Below, piece after piece: positions 1-9,597 of a stretch of DNA of 64,000 nucleotides (the stretch's first letter is position 1; each line of letters begins with the position of its first letter). Location of the stretch: the NCBI RefSeq assembly GCF_002967765.1, contig NZ_PUHY01000004.1, forward strand, positions 558,001 to 622,000, in the 5' to 3' direction. The notes beneath the pieces were generated by a model. The model saw nothing but the letters and a program-made list of their open reading frames with translations, was not told the origin of the DNA and did no database searches. The stretch comes from Blastopirellula marina. Its GTDB lineage: Bacteria > Planctomycetota > Planctomycetia > Pirellulales > Pirellulaceae. The translations under genes and the position numbers were made by a program.

Positions 1-2
1 TT

Positions 3-902
<900 letters not shown>

Positions 903-1054
903 TTTTCATGCTAATGACCGGGGCCTGCGCGAATTGGGTTAGTGCCGAACTGACAAATCTGGTACTGTCTTCCCCGGTTTGACGGAAGAATGCGCCGTCG
1001 GGAGTAAATGCGTGCGCCTGTTACGCTGACAAAATGTCGCAAGGAATGCGATAG

Positions 1055-1996
1055 ATGCAAGTTTGTGGATTCACGATATTGCGAGACGGGGTTCGTTTTG
1101 GATACCCGTTTGTCGAGAGTATCAAGTCGGTTCTCCCGTTGGTTGATCGATTCGTCGTTCAGGTCGGGGATTGCTCGGATAACTCCTTAGAAGTGCTCCA
1201 GGCAATTGCCGATCCAAAGATAGAAATCGAAATCACTCCATGGGATCCCGAGATGCGCAAGGCGGGCGAAGTTCTCGCCTACCAGACCAATCTGGCCTTG
1301 GATCGCTGTGCTGATGCCGATTGGTGCTTCTACATTCAAGCAGACGAAGTCATTCACGAGGCGGATTACCCGGTTATTCGCCGAGCCATGGAAACCAACT
1401 GGCATCGACCGTGGATTGAAGGACTACGTTTCCGCTATTTGCACTTCCGTGGCGATTACAGCATTCGCGATCCGCTTGGCTACCGACGCCAGATTCGCAT
1501 CGTGCGTAACGATCGGCAGATTCGTAGCGTGGGAGATGCCTGCGGCTTTGGAAAGAACGGTCGCCGACTCTTTTCAAGTTCGATTCGTGCTCGTGTGTTT
1601 CACTACGGTTACGTCCGGCCTCCCAAGGCGATGGCCGAGAAGACGGCACAATTTCAGCAGTTTTACCTATTCGATAAGCAGGGCAAGCAAGTCATGCAGC
1701 GGAATGACAATCCGCTGAAAGAGGTCGGAGAGTATATCTACGACATGCAGGCTTGTGTTCCTTACGGTGGCTCGCATCCAGCACTGATGCAGGATCGAAT
1801 TGCCGCCAAGGATTGGGAAACGCCTACTTTTCAACACGTCCCGCTGTGGCGGAACAAGGTCTGGTGGCGAGGGCGTCTGCGAAAAGCGTTTCCTCAGATC
1901 TTCGATCCTAAAAGACCGCAGGTCGACCATCAGCCGGCTAAGACCGAAGCTTCCAGCGTTTCGATCAAGTCGGTTACCTCGGCCAAAGCGGCGTAA
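1055..1996 (+). CDS. Glycosyltransferase, family 2-like
   Basis: This 313-residue protein begins with a GT-A-like pattern: MQVCGFTILRDG, then a segment resembling the nucleotide-sugar fold (LVDRFVVQVGDCSDNS) and an acidic motif IQADEVIHE at about 95-103 that fits the metal/nucleotide-binding DXD position of family 2 glycosyltransferases. It probably transfers a sugar to an unknown surface acceptor. There is no signal peptide or membrane segment, so it should be cytoplasmic. The start is supported by AAGGAA about 10 bases upstream. It is followed by a strong terminator, so it looks monocistronic. The acceptor and sugar cannot be read from the sequence. Confidence 0.75.
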   Translation: MQVCGFTILRDGVRFGYPFVESIKSVLPLVDRFVVQVGDCSDNSLEVLQAIADPKIEIEITPWDPEMRKAGEVLAYQTNLALDRCADADWCFYIQADEVIHEADYPVIRRAMETNWHRPWIEGLRFRYLHFRGDYSIRDPLGYRRQIRIVRNDRQIRSVGDACGFGKNGRRLFSSSIRARVFHYGYVRPPKAMAEKTAQFQQFYLFDKQGKQVMQRNDNPLKEVGEYIYDMQACVPYGGSHPALMQDRIAAKDWETPTFQHVPLWRNKVWWRGRLRKAFPQIFDPKRPQVDHQPAKTEASSVSIKSVTSAKAA

Positions 1997-2030
1997 CGTA
2001 AAGCGGCTTTCGTCCCGAACAAGAAGACAA

Positions 2031-2073
2031 CAAGGCCATCCAAATCGTTTGAATTGGATGGCCTTGCATTTTT
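2031..2073 (+). terminator. Rho-independent terminator after the glycosyltransferase gene
   Basis: A perfect 13-bp stem (CAAGGCCATCCAA with TTGGATGGCCTTG) encloses a 10-base loop and is followed by CATTTTT. It ends the plus-strand glycosyltransferase transcript just before the convergent small gene. Confidence 0.85.
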
Positions 2074-2098
2074 CTTGCGATTGATCTGGCGTCGCGAA

Positions 2099-2359
2099 CT
2101 ACTTCGACGATGTTGGTTCGATATCTTTCAGCGAACGGCCTAGACGCTTACGGCTACCCGATCGGGTGCTGCCGCTGGAACTGCTCGAATTGCTGAGCTT
2201 CTGCTGCGACTTGGCGTTTTGAAGGAAGCCGAGCACGTTGTTGTCAGTGCCCTCGGCTTCGGTGGGCATGCCGATTTCTTCCACGGCATCGGATACGCCC
2301 AACAGGACTGCTGATTTAACCCCGTTACGCATCCATTCAAAGAAATTGAAGTTGCTCAT
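2099..2359 (-). CDS. Small hypothetical protein, Ser-rich basic C-terminus
   Basis: This 86-residue protein starts MSNFNFFEWMRNGV. It has a short amphipathic N-terminal half (VKSAVLLGVSDAVEEIG) and a C-terminal half rich in Ser, Arg and Lys (SSSSSGSTRSGSRKR). It has no recognisable domain or signal peptide. An upstream in-frame start would add nine residues (position 2386); I prefer 2359 because the shorter form begins with the hydrophobic pattern and has AAAGG upstream. The gene is convergent with the glycosyltransferase gene and divergent from the coiled-coil protein gene. Function unknown. Confidence 0.6.
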   Translation of the reverse strand: MSNFNFFEWMRNGVKSAVLLGVSDAVEEIGMPTEAEGTDNNVLGFLQNAKSQQKLSNSSSSSGSTRSGSRKRLGRSLKDIEPTSSK

Positions 2360-2706
2360 TTCCGTACCTTTATGCAAACCGCCCATAACTTGGATTGGCG
2401 TGGGACGGTATCAGGTAACGGATAGCCGGTCCAGGGCAATTCAGTAAACAACCGTTGCGACATCGCTAGTTTCAGAACGTGCTATCACCTCGTTCGGATC
2501 ACTAGCAAGTTGAGCCGTAATGCCAATGTGTAATGCGATCATTGAACAACACGCATGTTCGGCACAACCGGAACGGATGCCCCGCATTTTAGAATAGGCA
2601 GTCTAGAAAGAGCTTTATGCCTGCACAAACGCTGACGATAACGAGTGCTGTCGTAAGGATACGGTAGCAATCAGATTTCGTGCTCGCCGCAGGAGGCAGG
2701 TGGAAG
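2360..2706. other. Intergenic region between divergent genes
   Basis: This 347-base non-coding stretch separates two divergent genes and should hold both promoters. I see no terminator, tRNA or clear operator. The only distinct signal is AGGAGG at 2691-2696, the ribosome binding site of the gene at 2707. Confidence 0.5.
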
Positions 2707-3735
2707 ATGACGGACGGATATCGCAGAAATTCCCAAGGATATGACGGGGAAGAACAAGGCTACGAACCATACAGCTGGGGTTCGTTCGCATTTGGGATCA
2801 TGCTGGGCGTGATCTTGGTATATGTCTTTGCAGTGCGTCCTTCTGAAGAGCACCTGCACGAGCTCAATATTCGCGTCTCACGTCTCGATCGTACGGTCGA
2901 AAAGCTAACGAAGGCGAAAGAAACTGTTGATGGGACGGTCGACCTCTTGTCGCAACTGGCCAAGCAGAAAGAATTGACCGAGCAGGTCCAAGTCGTGGCC
3001 GATATGAACGAAAAGCTCAAAGCTCAGTTCAGCCGGCTTTCGACAATGAATGCCGATATCCACGAAGCTCAGGTCGCTTTGGATCGTATCGCCAGCTTGC
3101 ACACCCGCGTTTCTGATCAGTACCCGATCGCTATTCAAGCCGAACAAGCGTTCAACCAGTTAGTGAACTTGCAATCGCAAGTCTTGCTGTCACAAAAAGA
3201 CAGCCGCCTTGCCAGTTCTTCGTTGTCGGACCTGTTGCATTTGCAGCAGCGAATTGTGCAGCAGGCCGAAGATGCACGCTTGGCGGATATGGTTTTAAAA
3301 AATGTTTTTGCCATGCAAGATGATCTGATCGACGGTCAACATCTCGCGGAAAAAGCACGACGTGTGGCGAACAACATGATCCAAATCGAAACCGATTTAA
3401 TCTGCCAGACCGAAGATTCCCAATTTGCGGTTCAATCTTTGGACCAACTTCTGACGATGCAAAGAAAATTGAATCGTGCGGGACGCACCATGGAGGACGG
3501 TCAGTCCCTCGTGGGGGAGCTGCTGGCTCAGGAGCAAAACCTGAAGCCCAGTTCGTCTCCGTCCTCACTCGCAAGTCCGTGGCACGCGTTGCAGACGCTG
3601 GCAGCACAGATGGCGCCGAAGCGACTGCTCCCGATGAGTTCCTCGGAACTGCATCGTCTTGCGGATCATTTGAGTCAGGGTGCACCCCAGTACGTTGCCG
3701 ACCTTGTCGCACCAACTGCTGCCGAGGTCCGCTAA
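2707..3735 (+). CDS. Membrane-anchored coiled-coil protein with 24-residue tandem repeats
   Basis: This 342-residue protein has a short polar N-terminus, one membrane helix at about 24-43 (FGIMLGVILVYVFAV) and a long helical region. From about residue 94 to 281 the helix is made of consecutive 24-residue units that keep one core: a small or hydrophobic residue, a hydrophobic cluster and LQ or MQ followed by hydrophobic residues (FNQLVNLQSQV, LSDLLHLQQRI, LKNVFAMQDDL, LDQLLTMQRKL). The tail (KPSSSPSS) is low complexity. The ATG at 2707 is chosen because AGGAGG lies ten bases upstream; an in-frame GTG at 2680 lacks such support. The topology suggests a cytoplasmic N-terminus and a long extracytoplasmic rod. 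I do not recognise the family. Confidence 0.7.
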   Translation: MTDGYRRNSQGYDGEEQGYEPYSWGSFAFGIMLGVILVYVFAVRPSEEHLHELNIRVSRLDRTVEKLTKAKETVDGTVDLLSQLAKQKELTEQVQVVADMNEKLKAQFSRLSTMNADIHEAQVALDRIASLHTRVSDQYPIAIQAEQAFNQLVNLQSQVLLSQKDSRLASSSLSDLLHLQQRIVQQAEDARLADMVLKNVFAMQDDLIDGQHLAEKARRVANNMIQIETDLICQTEDSQFAVQSLDQLLTMQRKLNRAGRTMEDGQSLVGELLAQEQNLKPSSSPSSLASPWHALQTLAAQMAPKRLLPMSSSELHRLADHLSQGAPQYVADLVAPTAAEVR

Positions 3736-3834
3736 GACGATTGTTTGGCCGCTAAGTCGAGCCAACACCCCATCGCACAATTGCAGTTTGATACGGCGGC
3801 ACGGAGGTCATAAGTCCATGTACGCCAGCATTGA

Positions 3835-3875
3835 GAGCGTCTCGCGTTGTTCGCAACACGGGACGCTCTTTTTTT
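3835..3875 (+). terminator. Rho-independent terminator
   Basis: A 15-bp stem with two wobble pairs (GAGCGTCTCGCGTTG and CAACACGGGACGCTC) closes on the tetraloop TTCG and is followed by seven T. It ends the transcript of the coiled-coil repeat protein. Confidence 0.9.
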
Positions 3876-4019
3876 GCTTCTTGGCTGGCACTGCTGTCGT
3901 CTGCTATCACCAAAGATCGTCCTTGGCGCTAACGATTGACCTTGGCCATGACTCGGAAATTTCCTATATGACGTCCTCGCGTTTTCAACCCCCGGACGCC
4001 GCAGTTAGGAAGTTCCCGC

Positions 4020-5174
4020 ATGGGATGGTTCTCCCTTCGAACCACATTTGTATTGAGTTTCATCGTTCTCTCGGCACTAGCCCCGCTTGTGCACGGCGAC
4101 GATCAATATGCGTACAGCGAAATTGGACGAAGTTACTTCGAGTCTCCGGTAGGTGAGTCCGATACGGCGGAGTTCGTCCACTATCTGGAACCTGAGGCCG
4201 ATCTACAGTCATCGCTCAGCGATATAATGCGATTGCCGCCGCTACCAGAGTTGCCTGCCCCGAAACCGGCTACTACCGAAGCGACCAATCAGCCATCTCC
4301 TTCGGACACACCAACAGAAACCGCGCCGAAAGACGCCAAGCCGGCTGAAGAAGTTCCTCCTCCCGAAAAGAAGGAACCAAAGGAAGAGAAGCCTGCCGAA
4401 TCGGAAAAGACACCTGGAAAACTGCCAGAGGTCGAGATTGAAGATTTGGAAGAGGAACGAAGCTATGGCTATCTCGACTACGTCCCTTACGGACAGTATG
4501 GCCACGTCGACTACTGGTTCGGCGAAGCGAAGTGGAAGAAAAGTGCGGAGCTTGGATTCAACGGTCAGACAGGTAACACGATCTCCAACAGTTTGCGTGT
4601 CGGCGGAAAAATTCGCCGTGAAGGGATAAGGACGATCTTTACCTCCGAATTCAAACACCTGCGGACCAGCGACAAGGACGGTTTGACCCAAGACAATGCA
4701 TTCTTCAAGCATCGCTTGGAATGGCCGTTAAAATTGCACGAGCGGTGGGCTTTGCATGAGAATACCAACCTTGAATACGACGCCTTCAAAGCGTTTGACT
4801 TGCGATTGGTCTTCAATGGTGGTCTCAGCTACAAGCCGTATAAGACCGACAAAACCGATTGGACATTATCCGCTGGTTCTGGTTTTTCGCAGGAGTTCGG
4901 CAGTCCACAGATGGGGGTGATCCCGGAAGGTTCATTCGGGTCGGACTTCACACACAAGATTACCGATAAGCAGACCTTGACGTTTAATTTCGACTTCTAC
5001 CCAGCGTTCGAGGCTAATGAAGGTTATCGTTTCACGAATGAAGCGAGCTACTCGATTGCCTTGGATCACGGCCTATCGCTGAAGATCAGTGCTTACGATC
5101 GCTACGATAGTACGCCGAATAATCGTAAGCGAAACGACCTGGACTACGCCTGCTTGCTGTTGTGGGAATTCTAA
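4020..5174 (+). CDS. DUF481-family outer membrane beta-barrel protein with Pro/Glu-rich linker
   Basis: This 384-residue exported protein has a signal peptide (FVLSFIVLSALAPLVHG), a linker at about 75-145 that is extremely rich in Pro, Glu, Lys and Thr, and a C-terminal region of alternating beta strands ending in an aromatic residue (CLLLWEF). The pattern AELGFNGQTGNTISNSLRVG and the terminal Phe match DUF481 (YdiY/salt-induced outer membrane protein type) barrels. It probably sits in the outer membrane; the substrate, if any, is unknown. The long acidic and proline-rich linker before the barrel is unusual and could span the periplasm or bind the wall. Confidence 0.78.
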   Translation: MGWFSLRTTFVLSFIVLSALAPLVHGDDQYAYSEIGRSYFESPVGESDTAEFVHYLEPEADLQSSLSDIMRLPPLPELPAPKPATTEATNQPSPSDTPTETAPKDAKPAEEVPPPEKKEPKEEKPAESEKTPGKLPEVEIEDLEEERSYGYLDYVPYGQYGHVDYWFGEAKWKKSAELGFNGQTGNTISNSLRVGGKIRREGIRTIFTSEFKHLRTSDKDGLTQDNAFFKHRLEWPLKLHERWALHENTNLEYDAFKAFDLRLVFNGGLSYKPYKTDKTDWTLSAGSGFSQEFGSPQMGVIPEGSFGSDFTHKITDKQTLTFNFDFYPAFEANEGYRFTNEASYSIALDHGLSLKISAYDRYDSTPNNRKRNDLDYACLLLWEF

Positions 5175-5276
5175 GCGGAATGGATATCCCGTGGCGCATC
5201 GCCTTTTCGGGTGGTTTATAATTCCGAGAGCGGATTCACCGCTTCCCCTCAGAATATTCCTTAAGGAGACCACCTC

Positions 5277-6173
5277 ATGCGTCGTACTGTGTTGGCCCTA
5301 TCTTGTCTTTTGATGTTGATCTGGATGGGCATCGCCCAGGCCGATGAGGGCAAGCTGAAGGCTCTTATCATCGATGGGCAGAACAATCACGGTATCTGGC
5401 CCAAAACGACGCAGATGATGAAGTCTTATCTCGAAGAGACGGGTAGATTCAGCGTTGATATTGCCACGACTGGAAAGAACTCGACCGAAGGTTTCTCGCC
5501 CAAGTTTGCCGACTATGACGTAGTCGTAAGCAACTATAACGGTCAGGCTTGGCCCAAAGAAACACAACAGGCTTTCGTTGACTACGTGCGTGGTGGCGGA
5601 GGCTTGGTGGTGATTCACGCCGCGGACAATGCTTTCAGCGATTGGGACGAATACAATCGCATCATCGGCTTAGGTGGCTGGGGCGGACGCAACGCCAAAA
5701 GCGGACCTTACGTTTACCTCGATAAAGAGGGAAAGCTGATTCGTGACAAGTCCGCCGGCAACGGAGGACATCACGGCAAGCAGCATCCATTTCAGATCGT
5801 TGTCCGAGACAGCGATCATCCCATCACTGAGGGGATGCCCAAGGCTTGGTTGCACGCACAAGACGAGCTCTATGATCAGCTCCGTGGCCCAGCCGAGAAC
5901 ATGAAAGTCCTCGCCACAGCTTACTCCGACCCAGCAACGGGGGGGACGGGTCGTCACGAACCAATGATCATGACCGTCAGCTATGACAAAGGACGCGTTT
6001 TCCACACGCCGATGGGCCACGGCGATTATTCGATGGAATGCACCGGATTCATCGCCACGTTTCTGCGAGGCACCGAGTGGGCTGCCACGGGAAAGGTGAC
6101 ACTCCCCATTCCGGAAGATTTTCCCGAACCCAACAAGACTTCGCAACGTCCTTATGAACCGGCGAAATCTTAA
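5277..6173 (+). CDS. Exported ThuA-domain protein
   Basis: This 298-residue protein has a signal peptide ending at AQA and a ThuA-like (class I glutamine amidotransferase fold) domain: KALIIDGQNNHGIWPKTTQMM near the N-terminus, YDVVVSNYNG, and the glycine-rich turn VRGGGGLVVIHAADNAF at the place of the amidotransferase nucleophile elbow, which lacks a Cys here. The end (MTVSYDKGRVFHTPMGHGDYS) is typical of ThuA proteins, which are abundant in planctomycetes and are linked to sugar metabolism; the reaction is unknown. A good AAGGAG lies eight bases upstream. The gene is convergent with the rhodanese gene, with only three bases between them. Confidence 0.88.
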   Translation: MRRTVLALSCLLMLIWMGIAQADEGKLKALIIDGQNNHGIWPKTTQMMKSYLEETGRFSVDIATTGKNSTEGFSPKFADYDVVVSNYNGQAWPKETQQAFVDYVRGGGGLVVIHAADNAFSDWDEYNRIIGLGGWGGRNAKSGPYVYLDKEGKLIRDKSAGNGGHHGKQHPFQIVVRDSDHPITEGMPKAWLHAQDELYDQLRGPAENMKVLATAYSDPATGGTGRHEPMIMTVSYDKGRVFHTPMGHGDYSMECTGFIATFLRGTEWAATGKVTLPIPEDFPEPNKTSQRPYEPAKS

Positions 6174-6176
6174 CGC

Positions 6177-6521
6177 TTAGTAGGTAGGCATGCTTGGGTC
6201 GATGTCTTGGGCCCAAGCATGGATTCCGCCGGCCATGTTTTGCACCTTGGGGAAGCCCTGTTCACGCAGCCACTGGGTGACTCGCATACTGCGACCACCA
6301 TGGTGGCAATAGACGATAATGTGCCCCTGACGCTGTGGTTCGAGCTCGCCAATCCGTTGCTGAATTTCGCTCATCGGAATCAGGGTCGCCCCTTCGATTC
6401 GCACCAGATCGAACTCGTTCTGCTCGCGGCAATCGAGCAAAAGGAATTCAGCACTTTGCTTTTGCAGCCCCTGAACGTCGAGGCAGGTGGTTTCGATCGG
6501 GAGGCTTGTTTCATCTGACAT
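6177..6521 (-). CDS. Rhodanese-like sulfurtransferase (single domain)
   Basis: This 114-residue cytoplasmic single-domain rhodanese has LLDCREQNEFDLVRIEGA, the catalytic loop YCHHGGRS with active-site Cys72, and the closing motif NMAGGIHAWAQDID. It should carry persulfide sulfur from a donor such as thiosulfate to an acceptor. The family length and all key residues are present. The start at 6521 (MSDETS) is preferred over the longer in-frame form since the extra ten residues are not rhodanese-like. It is divergent from the nucleotidyltransferase gene. Confidence 0.9.
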   Translation of the reverse strand: MSDETSLPIETTCLDVQGLQKQSAEFLLLDCREQNEFDLVRIEGATLIPMSEIQQRIGELEPQRQGHIIVYCHHGGRSMRVTQWLREQGFPKVQNMAGGIHAWAQDIDPSMPTY

Positions 6522-6656
6522 CAAAATCGCTCTTCTAAAATATGGCTTCACTTAGTGTCGAATCTATCGGATCAGACGGTGCGTCGTCCAGTAGGAACGT
6601 ATCTGGTAAGTTGAACGCCTTCGACCGCACATCACCCATTTGAATCGTATTGCTTT

Positions 6657-7937
6657 ATGCCCCCCGATTTGGCAGCTACCAGAGCCTTCTCCATCGAAGT
6701 CGTCCAACAGCTTAAACAAGCCGGTTTTCAGGCCTTATGGGCGGGAGGCTGCGTACGCGACTTGTTACTAGGTCGAGAATCCAAGGATTTCGACGTCGCT
6801 ACAAACGCGACTCCGGACGAAGTTCGCGATGTTTTCGGTCATGATCACACCTTGCCGATCGGTGCCTCGTTCGGGGTCATTACCGTCAATGGAGGACGCC
6901 GTCGGGGTCAGGTTGAAGTAGCTACCTTCCGGACAGACATGGGCTATTCCGACGGCCGTCGACCGGATGCGGTCCGCTTCAGCAGCGCCGAAGAAGATGC
7001 CCAGCGCCGCGATTTCACGATCAACGGCATGTTCTACGATCCTGTTGAGGAAAAGGTCCTTGACTATGTCGGTGGACAGCGCGACTTAAAGAACGGCTTG
7101 GTTCGTAGCATCGGAAATCCTTATCTCCGATTCGAGGAAGATAAGCTGCGTATGTTGCGGGCGGTACGTTTCAGTTCGACGTTCGCCTTTGATCTGGAAT
7201 TGGCCACGCAACGGGCAATTCGGGAATTTGCCAGCCATATTCACGTGGTCAGTGCCGAGCGAATCGCCGCTGAGATGCGCCGCATGTTAGTCGACAACCA
7301 CCGCATGATCGCCGTTCGCATGCTGCGGGATCTGACACTCATGGACGAGCTTTTGCCAGAGCTCGACTCGGTGGTGGGGCACGCATTGCGTTGGAGTGAG
7401 ACGTATCAATCGCTAGAACGACTGCAAGTTGCTGACTTTAGTGCTGCTATGGCGCTACTACTGAGATATGCATGTCAACGTAGTGTGCTCAACGGAGAAC
7501 CTCATCGTCCTGTCGAGCCAGCTGCTGCCATCGCGGCACGATGGAAACTGACCAACGACGAAACCAAAACCATTCAGTGGATTTTGCGTCACGAAGGGCT
7601 GATTCGTCGTGCGGACGAAGTTGCCTGGCCCAAGCTCCAGCGGTTGTTGATCCAAGAGCCGGCGCCCCTGCTGATTGAAGCAGGACGAGCGATTCAGCGA
7701 GCTAAGGCAATTTCAACCGAAGGGGTCGACTACGCCCGAAGTCGTATTGAGCTGCCAGAAGAAGATCTGAATCCCGCACCGCTGCTAAACGGGGGAGATC
7801 TTATCCAAGCAGGTTACCAACCAGGACCTCAATTCCAACGCGTGTTGGAGGCAGTTCGCGACGAGCAACTTGAGAAACGGATCGCCACAACAGCCGAGGC
7901 ATTGGACTTTGTGAAAGTCCAGTGGGATAACCTCTAA
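6657..7937 (+). CDS. Class II CCA-adding enzyme / poly(A) polymerase family nucleotidyltransferase
   Basis: This 426-residue protein belongs to the class II tRNA nucleotidyltransferase superfamily. It has WAGGCVRDLLLG, the two metal-binding aspartates D44 and D46 in KDFDVAT, the basic motif RRDFTINGMFYD, and EEDKLRMLRAVRFS with the RNA-binding helical head following. It should add CCA or its A or CC part to tRNA 3' ends; poly(A) polymerases and CCA enzymes cannot be told apart by eye. The tRNA-Gln in this window does not encode a CCA end, which agrees with a need for CCA addition. Confidence 0.9.
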   Translation: MPPDLAATRAFSIEVVQQLKQAGFQALWAGGCVRDLLLGRESKDFDVATNATPDEVRDVFGHDHTLPIGASFGVITVNGGRRRGQVEVATFRTDMGYSDGRRPDAVRFSSAEEDAQRRDFTINGMFYDPVEEKVLDYVGGQRDLKNGLVRSIGNPYLRFEEDKLRMLRAVRFSSTFAFDLELATQRAIREFASHIHVVSAERIAAEMRRMLVDNHRMIAVRMLRDLTLMDELLPELDSVVGHALRWSETYQSLERLQVADFSAAMALLLRYACQRSVLNGEPHRPVEPAAAIAARWKLTNDETKTIQWILRHEGLIRRADEVAWPKLQRLLIQEPAPLLIEAGRAIQRAKAISTEGVDYARSRIELPEEDLNPAPLLNGGDLIQAGYQPGPQFQRVLEAVRDEQLEKRIATTAEALDFVKVQWDNL

Positions 7938-7993
7938 ACGAATATCTTAGAACTAAGCAAACTTTGAAATCTGACTACTGAAGGACATCTTTG

Positions 7994-8515
7994 ATGGAAT
8001 TCGTGTTTGAACTGGTCCTGCGATGGGCCCACATCTTGCCAGCAATCATTTTAGTGGGCGGAACCTTGTATATGGTGTTTGCTCTTCACCCAGCGATGCA
8101 GGCGACCGAGTTCGCGGAAAAGCCAGAACTGAAGAACGCAATTCGGACGCGATGGGCCAAAGTAGTGATGATTTGTGCCGGGATTGTGGTGCTAAGTGGG
8201 ATTGTTTCCCTTGGTTATCAGGCCATGAAGTACAAATTCCCCCAGCATTACTATCACGGCGTGGCCGGAGCAAAGTTGCTGCTGGCCCTCGTGATTCTGT
8301 ATATCGCCAGTCTGCTGACAGGACGCAGCAAGAACGCCGAGAAGTTCCGTGAGAAAGAAGGCTTCTGGCTGAAGTTGAATGCCTCGTTGGCGGTAATTCT
8401 CGTATTGATGGCCGGCTCGTTGCGAATCGCCGATCGGGTACCCAAAAGTGCTGGTTCTGCCGATTCTAAGGCCCCAGCGGCTTCCCCTACGGAGACTCGT
8501 AGCGAGAATTCTTAA
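7994..8515 (+). CDS. Small four-helix membrane protein
   Basis: This 173-residue protein has four predicted membrane helices: residues 5-28 (LRWAHILPAIILVGGTLYMVF), about 53-73 (VVMICAGIVVLSGIVSLGY), about 88-108 (AGAKLLLALVILYIASLL) and about 125-142 (LNASLAVILVLMAGS), plus a polar Ala/Ser-rich tail. The His in RWAHILPA and the HYYHGVAGAK pattern recall CopD/DUF2269-like haem or copper membrane proteins, but the match is loose. The ATG at 7994 has AAGGAC upstream. It follows the nucleotidyltransferase gene at a 56-base distance and may be co-transcribed. Confidence 0.7.
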   Translation: MEFVFELVLRWAHILPAIILVGGTLYMVFALHPAMQATEFAEKPELKNAIRTRWAKVVMICAGIVVLSGIVSLGYQAMKYKFPQHYYHGVAGAKLLLALVILYIASLLTGRSKNAEKFREKEGFWLKLNASLAVILVLMAGSLRIADRVPKSAGSADSKAPAASPTETRSENS

Positions 8516-8609
8516 CGTCGGGGGCCAGAGCGACTAAGATGGGTAGACGCGTAGTGCCCTGACACGACGCTGCTCCCCCCGCGATTGTCTTCTCCATAGG
8601 TGTCCTGTT

Positions 8610-9299
8610 ATGTCCGACCGCAACGAGGCTTTGGCCGTTCTCAAGCAAGCTCGCGATGCCCTGCTCGCTCGCATGACCGAAGCGATCTTAGAGCAGGCGG
8701 ACGAGATCTTGGCCGACGCGGAAGGAGAGTCGTTCCTGAGCGAGATCGAGAATCTCTACGACCGGATGGGGAACAAGTTGGGACACCTCAACCAAATGAT
8801 CGCCAACCTCCCTGGCGAGCCGGAAGAGCCAAGGGAAGCCCCCTTCGAGCGTTATGACGAACCCAGTGAGAAAGAAGCGGTACGCCTGCCACACTTTCCT
8901 CTGGCGATCACGCCCGAGGAAGAAGTTGCCGATGTAGCCGGGCGGCCTGATCTGATCGGACTGCCAGCTCCGGGAACGCCGCTCCCCAAAGCACCCGCGT
9001 TCGCACGGTTTGTCAGTCTGATCGAGCAAGGTAGCGTTGACGAAGCGGGTGACTTGATTGGGCAAATCCTCGGGTTATCTCCGTTCTCGGGCATGAAGTC
9101 GGCCCAGACTTTTCATAAGAATTACCAATCGGATACCTCGGTGGTCGTCAAAGCGATGCGTATACGGCACGAACTTGTCGCTCACCGATTTAACGATGCC
9201 TTGATGCTGATGCACGAATGCTTTGGCCTGCAGGGTATTGAAGCTATGGTGGCACTCCAGAAGATGCGAGACATTCTTGCCTCCCCTGCGAGCAGCTAG
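8610..9299 (+). CDS. Hypothetical protein, helical, family not recognised
   Basis: This 229-residue soluble protein has a helical N-terminal half (about 1-70: LKQARDALLARMTEAILEQ, acidic), a Pro/Glu-rich middle (EEPREAPFERYDEPSEKE), and a helical C-terminal domain from about 130 (FARFVSLIEQGSVDEAGDL; MRIRHELVAHRFNDALMLMHECF). There is no signal peptide, membrane helix or known motif. A small coiled-coil gene follows 43 bases later, so the two may form one unit. I cannot assign a function. Confidence 0.65.
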   Translation: MSDRNEALAVLKQARDALLARMTEAILEQADEILADAEGESFLSEIENLYDRMGNKLGHLNQMIANLPGEPEEPREAPFERYDEPSEKEAVRLPHFPLAITPEEEVADVAGRPDLIGLPAPGTPLPKAPAFARFVSLIEQGSVDEAGDLIGQILGLSPFSGMKSAQTFHKNYQSDTSVVVKAMRIRHELVAHRFNDALMLMHECFGLQGIEAMVALQKMRDILASPASS

Positions 9300-9342
9300 C
9301 CTGGCTGACACCTTTCTTTCAACCACCTCTCTTGGAGTCTTC

Positions 9343-9513
9343 ATGGACAAGAAGCAAAAGAAACGCCTTGATATTCTGCAGAAGAAGATGCAGACCTTGA
9401 ATCAGAAGTTGGCCGGTGTCAAAGCTCAAGCCGATGAACCAGGCGAGGTCGAGGCAGTCGAGCAGGAAATCGTCAAGACGCGCGAAGAGATCGAAAAGCT
9501 CAAAGCGTCCTAA
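9343..9513 (+). CDS. Small Lys/Glu-rich coiled-coil protein
   Basis: This 56-residue highly charged protein (MDKKQKKRLDILQKKMQTLN to EEIEKLKAS) is almost fully alpha-helical with heptad-like leucines, a short coiled coil. The ATG at 9343 is chosen because TTGGAG lies just upstream and because upstream codons of the open frame overlap the preceding gene and look non-coding. It may act with the 229-residue protein upstream. Small planctomycete proteins of this type exist, but no role is known to me. Confidence 0.6.
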   Translation: MDKKQKKRLDILQKKMQTLNQKLAGVKAQADEPGEVEAVEQEIVKTREEIEKLKAS

Positions 9514-9597
9514 AAATGCTCGCATCGCGGCGTTGGGTGGCGTAAACTGCTAGGCACTTCTCGTCCCGCAATTCCCACCTATTGGACGATCTACGCG

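Noticed and set aside
6522-6551. Ten extra codons at the start of the rhodanese gene
   Set aside because: The added residues (MKPYFRRAIL) are not part of the rhodanese fold and the ATG at 6521 gives the usual family length.
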